Assembly: GCA_034440595.1 (NCBI GenBank)
Contig: JAWXCH010000167.1
Coordinates: 1-28,368 of the forward strand
From: JAWXCH01 sp034440595
GTDB taxonomy: Bacteria > Planctomycetota > Planctomycetia > Pirellulales > JALHPA01
Direction: 5' to 3'
DNA: 28,368 nucleotides
The position numbers and the translations under genes were made by a program. Shown here in pieces: positions 15,163-22,557 of this stretch. The stretch's first letter is position 1. The number at the start of each line of letters is the position of its first letter. The notes beneath the pieces were generated by a model. It saw nothing but the letters and a program-made list of their open reading frames with translations. It had not been told where the DNA came from and ran no database searches.

Positions 15163-17292
15163 ATGGCAACCGATCATTATGCGTTTTGTCCTGGCGGCAC
15201 GGGTAAGAAGCTAAAATTCTGCCCATGTTGCTCGGATATCCTTCCCGATTTGGAGAAAATCGAGCGATTGCTCCAGTCCGACCAAACGGCCGCCGCAGTC
15301 ACGCTGGTCGATCAATTGCTGCTGAAACATCCGGGCCGGCCCAGCCTGCTGTCCTGGAAAATCATGCTCGAGCTTGCTGTGGGAAACGTGCCGGCGATTG
15401 CCCAGACCGCCGAAGAATTCCTGCGGCTCCACCCTGAGAATCCCGTCGCGCTAGCGGACAATAGCCTGGTCAAGGCTAGTCAGGGAGAAATCGCCGCTGC
15501 CTTGGATCTGTTCCAAACATCACTGGAACAGAGTGACGTGGAAATTCCCGAGCAAGTGTTCTCGGTGCTTGGCATGCTCATAGAAATCCTGCTGGAGCTG
15601 CGGCAGAATCTGCCGGCCAAGGGGCTGACTTTCTTCATGCTAATGCTCACCAAGGGCAAGTATGCACCTGCTGCACAATGGGCATTTCGTCTGGAGTCCG
15701 ACCCCGATTCGTCCGTGCTGTTCAAAGATCCACCTGAATATCCTCTTGCGCCCGAGTCAGCACCTTGGCGAAACTCGTTCAATGAGGCGATCACGCTGGC
15801 CGCCGCCGGCCTGTGGCGTACGGCGATCGGACTACTGGAGTCCCTCAGCAATGAAGCGGCAGATTTTCCGCCATTGTGGTCAACGCTAGCCAATTTGCAC
15901 TGCAACATGGCGAATTACGCCGCCGCTGCCTCGGCACTCCGCCGGTTGGCCGCCGTCACCAACGACCATGCCGAGGCCGTCGAAGCCGAAGCGAAGGCGC
16001 AATTATTGGACCCAAGCGGCGAACGAGAACTGGTCGATATGGTGCTGGTCACTTATGAAGTGGCCGATCTGGATCAGGTGGATTCGCTGCTTGCCAAGTC
16101 CCCCAATATCGATCGTGCCTACCTACCACCAAAGCAGAATCTGCCAGAGGGCGGCCCTCCACCCCGGTCGACGTATTACTTGCTCGACCGGCCAGTCGTG
16201 AAGTCCGGCGCTAATCTCTCGCAACAAGATATCCCCTGTGTCCTCGCCTCGCTGTTGTTATTCGGTAAGCAAACGGACCGACCAGCCAGATTAGTAATCG
16301 AAGGCTACAAACCTCAACTGTCTGCTACGCAGGACGCGCTAAGAAGTATCGTCGGAGACGCTATTGGACCGATTCAAGACGAGGCAGTTCTAGGGCAACT
16401 CTACGCGACCCAATACAACCTGAGCTGGCAATGGCGAGTGCCAGACGATATCTCGGCAGAACGCTACCGCGAACTCACCAACGCGCAGCGTAAATCGCTT
16501 CTGCTCAACGTTTGGCCAAAGTGCAAGCAGTTCGTGCTGGGCAATCGTACGCCTCAAGAGGCTGCGGCCGACCCCTCGGCCAGGCTCGCACTGGAAGCAG
16601 CGATCTTGATTCTTCAGCTTGGAGATGCGGAGGCGAGTATGGCCGATGCCTATACCGAGCTGCGCCAGCAGTTGGGCCTGCCACAGCCGCAGCCAATTGA
16701 CGCCTCGACCGTCAATATCGACCTGTTGCCAGCGGCACGTCTGTCGCTTGTCATCCCACAGTCGCTGTCAGACGAACAGCTTGCTCGCCTGCTGACTCGG
16801 CTGGCTTATCTGGGCAATTCGATCGCTTCAGTGCGCATGGCCGAAGAGGTCCTGCGACGCGGCGATGTTGTCCCCGCTGAGTTGCGGCTCAGCGCATTGC
16901 GTCAATTGCTGGGCAACGCCGACGAGAAAATCGCCGTGCAGTATATTACAGAAGGGCGGCAACTAGCCAAGAAGATCGGCCAGTCGGCAGGGACGTGGGA
17001 TCTGGCCGAGCTGGGCTTGCGCGTTCAGCAACAGGACCGCAACGAGATCATCCGGCTGCTGAAACATATCCAGACCGTCTATGCCAACGAAGAAGCGATT
17101 ATGCAAGGCTTGGCCAGTGTGCTAGTTCGCGCCGGCATGATCACGCAGGATGGGCGGATCATGTTGCCACCCCCCAAGGAATCGGCTCCATCGCTGGTGG
17201 TCCCTGGCTCCGAGAGCGGCAGTTCCTTGTGGACTCCCGATTCAGACAGTGGCAGCCAAGGTAAACCGGCAGGATTGTGGTTACCCGATTGA
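15163..17292 (+). CDS. Large TPR protein with N-terminal SEC-C-like Cys motif
   Basis: Starting at the ATG, the product is 709 residues, with no signal peptide or membrane segment. Residues 6-23 read YAFCPGGTGKKLKFCPCC, close to the SEC-C zinc motif (CxC...GSGKKYKxCC), with Cys at 9, 20, 22 and 23. Helical TPR-like repeats fill about 30-290 (repeated A.A.LD.F...L, AL.DN pattern). A middle region (about 290-430) with NIDRAYLPPKQNLP and STYYLLDRPV is not recognised, and the C-terminal third is again helical. The tail is Ser/Gly/Asp-rich with repeated SGSSLWTPDSDSGS-like text. SEC-C motifs bind Zn and often mediate protein or ribosome contacts; the role here is unknown. The frame is open to a TTG at 15142, but AAGGA at 15146-15150 supports the ATG. 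Confidence 0.8.
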   Translation: MATDHYAFCPGGTGKKLKFCPCCSDILPDLEKIERLLQSDQTAAAVTLVDQLLLKHPGRPSLLSWKIMLELAVGNVPAIAQTAEEFLRLHPENPVALADNSLVKASQGEIAAALDLFQTSLEQSDVEIPEQVFSVLGMLIEILLELRQNLPAKGLTFFMLMLTKGKYAPAAQWAFRLESDPDSSVLFKDPPEYPLAPESAPWRNSFNEAITLAAAGLWRTAIGLLESLSNEAADFPPLWSTLANLHCNMANYAAAASALRRLAAVTNDHAEAVEAEAKAQLLDPSGERELVDMVLVTYEVADLDQVDSLLAKSPNIDRAYLPPKQNLPEGGPPPRSTYYLLDRPVVKSGANLSQQDIPCVLASLLLFGKQTDRPARLVIEGYKPQLSATQDALRSIVGDAIGPIQDEAVLGQLYATQYNLSWQWRVPDDISAERYRELTNAQRKSLLLNVWPKCKQFVLGNRTPQEAAADPSARLALEAAILILQLGDAEASMADAYTELRQQLGLPQPQPIDASTVNIDLLPAARLSLVIPQSLSDEQLARLLTRLAYLGNSIASVRMAEEVLRRGDVVPAELRLSALRQLLGNADEKIAVQYITEGRQLAKKIGQSAGTWDLAELGLRVQQQDRNEIIRLLKHIQTVYANEEAIMQGLASVLVRAGMITQDGRIMLPPPKESAPSLVVPGSESGSSLWTPDSDSGSQGKPAGLWLPD

Positions 17293-17330
17293 TGTGGCTT
17301 GGAGTCCGTGCTTTGTAAGTAATGCCTTTA

Positions 17331-17385
17331 CCTCTCCCGCGTGCGGGAGAGGTCGACGCCCCAGCGTCGGGTGAGGGTTTTTGCA
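17331..17385. repeat. Double-hairpin intergenic repeat, probable bidirectional stop
   Basis: CCTCTCCCGC-GT-GCGGGAGAGG (17331-17352) is a perfect 10-bp hairpin. CGACGC-CCCA-GCGTCG (17354-17369) follows at once, then GGTGAGGG and TTTTT (17378-17382). The element lies between the converging TPR and spermidine-synthase-like genes, 38 bp after the TPR stop, where it can end the plus-strand transcript. From memory, this CCTCTCCC...GTGAGGG pattern recurs in many genomes. Confidence 0.72.
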
Positions 17386-17409
17386 TGCTTTCCAGCGACG
17401 AGCTGAAAA

Positions 17410-17462
17410 AATAACAAATAACAAATCGTCCCACCGACTGATTTAATTTGTCATTTGTTATT
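17410..17462. repeat. AT-rich inverted repeat between convergent genes
   Basis: A 17-nt arm (17410-17426, AATAACAAATAACAAAT) and its near-perfect reverse complement (17446-17462) match at 16 of 17 positions around a 19-nt loop. Each arm contains two copies of an ACAAAT unit. It lies 53 bp past the stop of the minus-strand gene and adds to the neighbouring double-hairpin element. Its purpose is unknown. Confidence 0.6.
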
Positions 17463-17515
17463 GAAGAGTTTGTCGCCAATGCGGGGGTGCCTCCCTCGCC
17501 TTTGTGTAGTACCAA

Positions 17516-19669
17516 CTATCGCAAGATCTGAAACAAATCCGTTCGCTGATCGGTCCAGAGCGGTGCCGCCGACTTGCTATCTGAATCGACCGGTTCTCGC
17601 TCCACCACTGCACCGTCTATTTTCGCTGCACTTTTTTGAAGCGAGACGAACAGTTTCTGATCCTGCGACATAATCACCCAATCATTCGGCGAAAGCCCCT
17701 GCTCCTTTCTCTGTTCGTATGTCCAGGATGCCGGGGGCCGCCATTTCAGCACCATCGACTGATATCCTTGCTCCGTTGCCAGTCGGCGCACGACCCCGCT
17801 CAGATCCAGGTACTCATTAGAGATGTTGACGCAAATGGCACCCCCTGGCTTGAGTCGTTGTCGATAGATGTCGAACGCTTCCATCGTCAGCAGGTGCGTC
17901 GGTACCGAATCACCACTGAACGCATCCAGCACGATGACATCGAAAGGCTCCACTTTGTCGTTCTTCAGCGCCAGGCGAGCGTCTCCCAGAACATGCTGCA
18001 CAGTCCCCTGAGAATCCGCCAGAAAACTAAAATGCCGCTCGGCAAGCTCAACAACTTGCGGATTCAATTCATAAAAGCGAAACACATCCCCCGGCCGCGC
18101 GTATGCCGCCAATGTTCCAATTCCCAACCCGGCCACGGCCACGCGAACCGGTCCACGCTCCTTGTAAAACGCTAAGACTTGCGCAATTCCCGAACCGGCT
18201 CCAAAGTAACTGCGTGGCTCCATTTTCTTCGCTGGATCGAGGAACTGTGAGCCATGAATAATGCGGCCATGCCCGAGCACGCGGCGCGCATACTGCGGGG
18301 TTTTCAAATCGACATCCCAAACCGAGACCACGCCGTAAAAGTTCCTTCGCTGTGCCACGAACTGTCGATTTTCAAACAACACTTTTCCAGCCATGGCCAA
18401 TACCACCAGAATTGCCACCGCGGTGGCCGGCAGTATATATCGCAGGCTCTTTCTAAGTTCCGCAAAAACCGTCGGTCCAAGCACTAACCTCAGACACAAC
18501 CCGCAGGCCACAAGCAGGCCCAGAATCCACTCCAAATACATCGGAAAGATCAGCGGGGCCACTAGGCTGACAAACAGCCCTCCCAAGGCACCTCCAGCGG
18601 AAATGGACAGATAGTAGCCGGTTAGTCCCCGTGGCTCTGGCCGAATATGAGCCAGTTCCCCGTGGCAAACCATGCAAAAGCAGAACATCGCCGCAAAATA
18701 CACGACCAATTCGTGTATGTAATGCTGTGGTAAATCGAGTCGACGCACCAGAGGCAAGTAGAACATCGCCAGAGCAATGGTTCCCAGAAACAGGCCCGCG
18801 AATAATTTGCGGCGATACCAATCTGGTCGATCAAAGCAAATAATGAACGACAATAAGTAGAGACTAAGGGGCACAACCCATAGAAAGGGAATCGCCGCAA
18901 CATCCTGACAGACAAAATTAGTCGTGGCCAACAGCATGAACGACGCCATCGCCGGCAAGGCGATCCAAAGTAATCGAGTCCTGCGACTGAGGAGTTGCGA
19001 ACCGCCGTGTTCCTCGAGTCTATCCCTTTCCGACCGAACGGCAGGTTGCGAAGTAAACAGGGCCGCCAGTGTGCTAGCCGCGCAAAGCACCGCAAACAGG
19101 CCGAATCCCCAGCCCCAGCTATTTGATTGCGTCACCAGATCCCAATTCGGTTCCACCAAGAACGGGTAACTCAGAAGCGCCGCCAACGAGCCAAAGTTTG
19201 AAAGTGCATACAACCGGTAGGGCGATCGGTCGGGAAAACTGCGGCTGTACCAGGCTGAAATCAACGGCCCAGTCGAGCTTAGTACAAAGTACGGTACGCC
19301 AACCGCCACACCCAACAGCAGCAAAATTTGAAACGCCGGGACATCGGCACCGCTGGCCCAGTCTCCGGTGGTCCAGGTTTCGTCGGGTTCAATCGGCAGG
19401 CAGGCAACGGCGATCACGATCATCGTTAAATGCAGCAGCGCCTGCAGTCTCGGCGAAAGTTTCTGCTGCAAGAGATGAGCGTAAGCGTACCCAAGAAACA
19501 GCACCGACTGAAAAAAGAGGACGCATGCGGACCAAACGGCCGGAACGCCACCAAACCAGGGCAGGATGAACTTGCTCAGTATTGGCTGCACTTGGAATAG
19601 CAAGAACGCGCTGATTAGCACCGTCAGTGCGTATAGCAATTTCGTTCCAAGGGAGGCCATGCGGTTCAT
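17516..19669 (-). CDS. Membrane protein fused to a spermidine-synthase-like domain
   Basis: The 717-residue protein has about twelve hydrophobic segments in its first ~430 residues, starting LLYALTVLISAFLLFQVQPI and including PYFVLSSTGPLISAWYSR, a pattern typical of the fused MFS/spermidine synthase-like group. The C-terminal part (about 450-690) is a class I SAM-binding fold with VAVAGLGIGTLAAYARPGD, YELNPQVVELAE, VLGDARLAL and FDVIVLDAFSGDSVP, the last close to the aminopropyltransferase motif. Soluble spermidine synthases use decarboxylated SAM and putrescine. The substrate of this membrane-anchored group is not established, so a true spermidine synthase activity should not be assumed. Starts at 19669 and 19660 are both possible, and neither has a Shine-Dalgarno. 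It appears to be monocistronic. Confidence 0.87.
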   Translation of the reverse strand: MNRMASLGTKLLYALTVLISAFLLFQVQPILSKFILPWFGGVPAVWSACVLFFQSVLFLGYAYAHLLQQKLSPRLQALLHLTMIVIAVACLPIEPDETWTTGDWASGADVPAFQILLLLGVAVGVPYFVLSSTGPLISAWYSRSFPDRSPYRLYALSNFGSLAALLSYPFLVEPNWDLVTQSNSWGWGFGLFAVLCAASTLAALFTSQPAVRSERDRLEEHGGSQLLSRRTRLLWIALPAMASFMLLATTNFVCQDVAAIPFLWVVPLSLYLLSFIICFDRPDWYRRKLFAGLFLGTIALAMFYLPLVRRLDLPQHYIHELVVYFAAMFCFCMVCHGELAHIRPEPRGLTGYYLSISAGGALGGLFVSLVAPLIFPMYLEWILGLLVACGLCLRLVLGPTVFAELRKSLRYILPATAVAILVVLAMAGKVLFENRQFVAQRRNFYGVVSVWDVDLKTPQYARRVLGHGRIIHGSQFLDPAKKMEPRSYFGAGSGIAQVLAFYKERGPVRVAVAGLGIGTLAAYARPGDVFRFYELNPQVVELAERHFSFLADSQGTVQHVLGDARLALKNDKVEPFDVIVLDAFSGDSVPTHLLTMEAFDIYRQRLKPGGAICVNISNEYLDLSGVVRRLATEQGYQSMVLKWRPPASWTYEQRKEQGLSPNDWVIMSQDQKLFVSLQKSAAKIDGAVVEREPVDSDSKSAAPLWTDQRTDLFQILR

Positions 19670-19944
19670 TGAATAAAAAACGAAGCGACTTTCTTTCGCG
19701 TTATCAGACTTCTCGCAAACGCTGTGTGTTGTGCGAGTTAAAGGCTACGCCATGCAGTCGGAGGACAGTTGAGAGCGACTGCCATCAACAGTGAAGTGAG
19801 TGGCACCATTCTTATCCGGTTTTCGAGAATTCTGCAATCATGCATCAAGTTGTCCCGATGTGACTCACAGCGGCTACAATTCGCCCAGCCGGCAAAGTTA
19901 GGAAAATAAATTTCAGAATATTTGGTATAAACCGCGCAATATGG
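19670..19944. other. Divergent spacer before the first PEP-CTERM promoter
   Basis: Together with the PEP-CTERM leader this makes a 435-bp gap without a gene. The part nearest the promoter (19895-19940) is AT-rich, as expected upstream of a strong promoter. No coding frame, repeat or RNA gene is evident. The promoter of the minus-strand gene is not obvious. Confidence 0.45.
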
Positions 19945-19972
19945 TTGCCACAGACTTTATTTTGTGTACATT
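19945..19972 (+). promoter_or_regulatory. Promoter of the first PEP-CTERM gene (copy 1 of a conserved block)
   Basis: TTGCCA (19945-19950) and TACATT (19967-19972) are 16 bp apart, with an extended -10 TG. The block TTTATTTTGTGTACATTGA (19956-19974) recurs with one change upstream of the second PEP-CTERM gene, with the same spacing. The leader to the ATG would be about 125 nt. Confidence 0.7.
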
Positions 19973-19994
19973 GAAGGCTCGCTGGTAACGGCGG

Positions 19995-20014
19995 CCATCG
20001 AATGGATTCGATGG
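19995..20014 (+). promoter_or_regulatory. Palindrome in the leader of the first PEP-CTERM gene
   Basis: CCATCGAAT-GG-ATTCGATGG is a perfect inverted repeat with 9-bp arms, about 17 nt after the predicted transcription start. It could be a dimeric repressor operator or, in RNA, a hairpin with no usable loop, which favours the operator reading. The second leader has no matching palindrome. Confidence 0.5.
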
Positions 20015-20104
20015 GGCGGTAATCTGAGGTCCAGAGAAGGGGGCGTTCTCTTCATGGCCTTGAGGTATTCATTTTTTCTTTTCCGGGGAAGGAAGTAGTA
20101 ACTT

Positions 20105-21112
20105 ATGAGACAATCATTCTGTTTTGGTGCGATTGTGGCGGCATTGGCCACTTTTTGCTTACTGAATTCGGCACAGGCAACGACTGTCACCTTTGGCAGT
20201 GGCAGCGACACATTTAATATCGAATTCATGCCGATTGGCAATCCGGGCAATACGGCCGACACCTCCGGCAACCCAAACCCAGCCGGCCAGGTCAACTATC
20301 TATATGAGATGGGCAAGCTGGAAATCAGTCGGCAGCAGGTCAACCGCGTAAATAACCTGAGTGGTCTTGGAATCACAATGGGTGATTTGGCGACTCCCGT
20401 TAATTATGGTGGGAATGGCAATCAGAAACCTGCCACATCGATAAGCTGGCGCGAGGCAGCTCGATTTGTGAATTTTTTGAATACCGATCAGGGATTCTCT
20501 CCTGCTTATAAGTTTGCCCTGCAACCTGGTGATGTCGGATACACGATTGCCGCCAACAATGAATTGTGGGCTCCATCCGATCCCGGTTACAATGCCAGCA
20601 ATCAATTTCGCAATAGCAATGCATTGTTCTTTTTGCCAAGTCTGGACGAGTGGTACAAGGCGGCCTACTTTAATCCTAATACCCTCGCATGGCGCAATTA
20701 CGCCACTGGCGATGGAGTTCCCTCGATAGTTACATCAGGAGTTGCAGGTGGTGCCGTTTACAATCAACTTGGTGGTAATGGTCTTGGCCCGGCAATCGTC
20801 TCCGAATCTGCGTCCTTGAGCTTACACGGTACACTGGGTCAAACCGGCAATGTCTGGGAGATTCTTGAGACAGCATCAGATCTGACGAATAACGATCCTG
20901 CCGAGCAGCGAATTCGCCGCGGTGGAGGTTGGAACGTCACTGATGCCACCACCATGTCCGTGTCATTTTTCAACAGTTCAAATCCGCAGCAAGAACAAGA
21001 GTTCACGGGCTTCCGCGTGGCAATGGTTCCTGAGCCATCCAGCATTGCCCTGCTGGGTCTTGGTGCAATTAGCCTGACCGTGCTTGCACGCCGCAGAATG
21101 ACCGCTCGCTAA
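20105..21112 (+). CDS. PEP-CTERM protein with an FGE/SUMF1-like domain
   Basis: The 335-residue protein has a signal peptide ending near SAQA-T, a mature domain and a C-terminal sorting tail, MVPEPSSIALLGLGAISLTV then ARRR, of the PEP-CTERM type that is processed by exosortase. The mature part follows the FGE-sulfatase (SUMF1) plan: YEMGKLEISRQQV, ATSISWREAARFVNFLN, FLPSLDEWYKAAYF, GQTGNVWEILE, RRGGGWNV, and GFRVA. The mature region contains no Cys, so the oxidase chemistry of true formylglycine-generating enzyme is excluded and a binding or structural role is likely. It will be anchored at or released from the outer surface. AAGGAAG lies nine bases before the ATG. It has its own promoter and terminator. 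Confidence 0.88.
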   Translation: MRQSFCFGAIVAALATFCLLNSAQATTVTFGSGSDTFNIEFMPIGNPGNTADTSGNPNPAGQVNYLYEMGKLEISRQQVNRVNNLSGLGITMGDLATPVNYGGNGNQKPATSISWREAARFVNFLNTDQGFSPAYKFALQPGDVGYTIAANNELWAPSDPGYNASNQFRNSNALFFLPSLDEWYKAAYFNPNTLAWRNYATGDGVPSIVTSGVAGGAVYNQLGGNGLGPAIVSESASLSLHGTLGQTGNVWEILETASDLTNNDPAEQRIRRGGGWNVTDATTMSVSFFNSSNPQQEQEFTGFRVAMVPEPSSIALLGLGAISLTVLARRRMTAR

Positions 21113-21149
21113 GGCCAGTTAAACTTTACAATCTGATCCAAGTTTTCAC

Positions 21150-21186
21150 GCCGTGGCCACCTGCTTGAGGTGGCCACGGCTTTTTT
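21150..21186 (+). terminator. Rho-independent terminator of the first PEP-CTERM gene
   Basis: A perfect 12-bp stem (GCCGTGGCCACC with GGTGGCCACGGC) closes a 7-nt loop and runs straight into TTTTTT. It is 37 bp after the stop codon. Its entry sequence, TTCACGCCGTG, is the same as that of the terminator of the second gene. Confidence 0.95.
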
Positions 21187-21265
21187 GACCCGCAGATACT
21201 GAGTTTTCGATCTTCGGGTCACACTGGCCTATTTCCGAAATTCAGCGCCAACCCTCACCATTTCG

Positions 21266-21293
21266 TTGCGGAAGAATTTATTTTGTGTACAAT
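21266..21293 (+). promoter_or_regulatory. Promoter of the second PEP-CTERM gene (copy 2 of a conserved block)
   Basis: TTGCGG (21266-21271) and TACAAT (21288-21293) are 16 bp apart with an extended -10 TG. TTTATTTTGTGTACAATGA (21277-21295) matches the first copy at 18 of 19 positions, spacer included. The leader is about 100 nt and ends with GGGAGTAACT before the ATG, similar to the GGAAGTAGTAACT of the first gene. Confidence 0.72.
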
Positions 21294-21399
21294 GAGTAGA
21301 TAGTCCTTTTAAGGCTTTTCGGCTGAATGATTGCCAACTTATCGCAGTCCCGGGCACGGTTGAGTAGCGTGATATTTTTTACCTGGGAGTAACTCACGA

Positions 21400-22293
21400 A
21401 TGAATTTGAACTGGAAGAATGCTGGGCTGTTGTTGCTCGGCGGATTGATCATGTGCGCTCGCAGTCAAGCCGCGCAGGCCGTAGTGATCTTTGAAGATAA
21501 CTACACGACCCGACTGGCAGCCGGAAACATTGCCGGCTCTGCACCGAATATCACCAATACTGGTGGAGCGCAATATGGCCTCAACGTAGACCCCGGCGGT
21601 AGTGCAACGGCGAAAATCGAAAACACTGGCATCGGACAAGCACTTGCGTTCTTTTCCGACAATGGTGTTAGCTCAGTCTATCTTCCCTATGCGAAGAATA
21701 TGGTTGGCAGCACCGATGTATTGCGACTGACGCTCACATTTCGCAAGCCTACTGGAACTCCTCTGCAGTTCAATAATTTCATTATGGGATTTGCCGGTAC
21801 TACTCCCGGCTCAGGGATCAGTGAGTGGTTCTTGTTTGACAATGCAGGTAGAGTCGAGACCTGGGTACCAGGTACAACCACGTTTGGAATTGGTGCTCAA
21901 CGGACGCGACTAGACGTCGTACTGCCTGCTACACCGGCGTCCTATTCAAGTGCCGTGGCACCGGTAGTCGCGCAGAACCTGAATACCTTTGTTATGGAAT
22001 ATGATCCAACGAAATTCACCGGGAATCCCACCACCGACAACCCTTGGTCGCTTACCTTTAACGGTGAAAAAGCTTCAGTACGTAAGGCTGCTGTAACAGT
22101 CTTTAATCCATTGACCGCCATCGGTGGAATTGCGTTTGGAAATATCAATGCCGACGGTGGTTTTGATCGAAATGTGTGGCTCACCGGCATGAAGTTTGAA
22201 GTCGTCCCAGAACCTTCCAGCATTGCGTTGTTTGGCCTTGGTGCGGCAGGAATGGCATTCGTTGTCGCTCGCCGTCGTCGAGTTGCTCGTTAG
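21400..22293 (+). CDS. PEP-CTERM exported protein, function unknown
   Basis: The 297-residue protein begins with a signal peptide (hydrophobic LLLLGGLIMC, cleavage near AAQA-V) and ends in VVPEPSSIALFGLGAAGMAF followed by VARRRRVAR, a clear PEP-CTERM sorting signal. The mature part is rich in Gly, Thr, Asn and aromatic residues (for example FEDNYTTRLAAGN, LRLTLTFRKPTGTP, NNFIMGFAGTTPG) and looks like a beta-rich domain. It may be related to concanavalin-like beta sandwiches, but I do not recognise it. The mature region has no Cys. GGGAG lies ten bases before the ATG. It shares promoter design and terminator start with the preceding PEP-CTERM gene but not its domain, so the two are probably co-regulated rather than duplicates. 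Confidence 0.83.
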   Translation: MNLNWKNAGLLLLGGLIMCARSQAAQAVVIFEDNYTTRLAAGNIAGSAPNITNTGGAQYGLNVDPGGSATAKIENTGIGQALAFFSDNGVSSVYLPYAKNMVGSTDVLRLTLTFRKPTGTPLQFNNFIMGFAGTTPGSGISEWFLFDNAGRVETWVPGTTTFGIGAQRTRLDVVLPATPASYSSAVAPVVAQNLNTFVMEYDPTKFTGNPTTDNPWSLTFNGEKASVRKAAVTVFNPLTAIGGIAFGNINADGGFDRNVWLTGMKFEVVPEPSSIALFGLGAAGMAFVVARRRRVAR

Positions 22294-22341
22294 TCTTCGT
22301 GGTTGGTTGTAACTTGCAACTGAAAAATTGTGTATAATTTC

Positions 22342-22389
22342 ACGCCGTGACGATCTGGTATGCGGATCGTCACGGCGTTTCTTTTTTTT
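22342..22389 (+). terminator. Rho-independent terminator of the second PEP-CTERM gene
   Basis: A perfect 14-bp stem (ACGCCGTGACGATC with GATCGTCACGGCGT) closes a 9-nt loop and is followed by TTC and eight T. It lies 49 bp after the stop codon. On the other strand there is no T tract of note, so it acts for the plus strand. Confidence 0.95.
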
Positions 22390-22467
22390 GTGACCGGTCC
22401 ATTCGGCACCCTGCCGGACTTATTTCGCCGATTTACATCGGTAAATCCAAAATCCCGCCTAGTAAGC

Positions 22468-22497
22468 TTGTGCATTTACTACCGCTCAATATATAAT
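22468..22497 (+). promoter_or_regulatory. Candidate promoter of the GntR-type regulator gene
   Basis: TTGTGC (22468-22473) and a consensus TATAAT (22492-22497) are 18 bp apart. The leader would be about 55 nt. No palindrome suggesting autoregulation was seen beside it. Confidence 0.45.
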
Positions 22498-22557
22498 TGG
22501 TCGGCGATGCGTTGTGTCCCCCCCCAGCTCAGTTGAGCGAAAATCACTCGGGCAAAT

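Noticed and set aside
22327..22340. TTGTGTATAATTT before the second PEP-CTERM terminator, resembling the promoter block of those genes
   Set aside because: It would start transcription inside a strong terminator hairpin, has no matching -35 element and lacks the TTTATTTTG spacer text.
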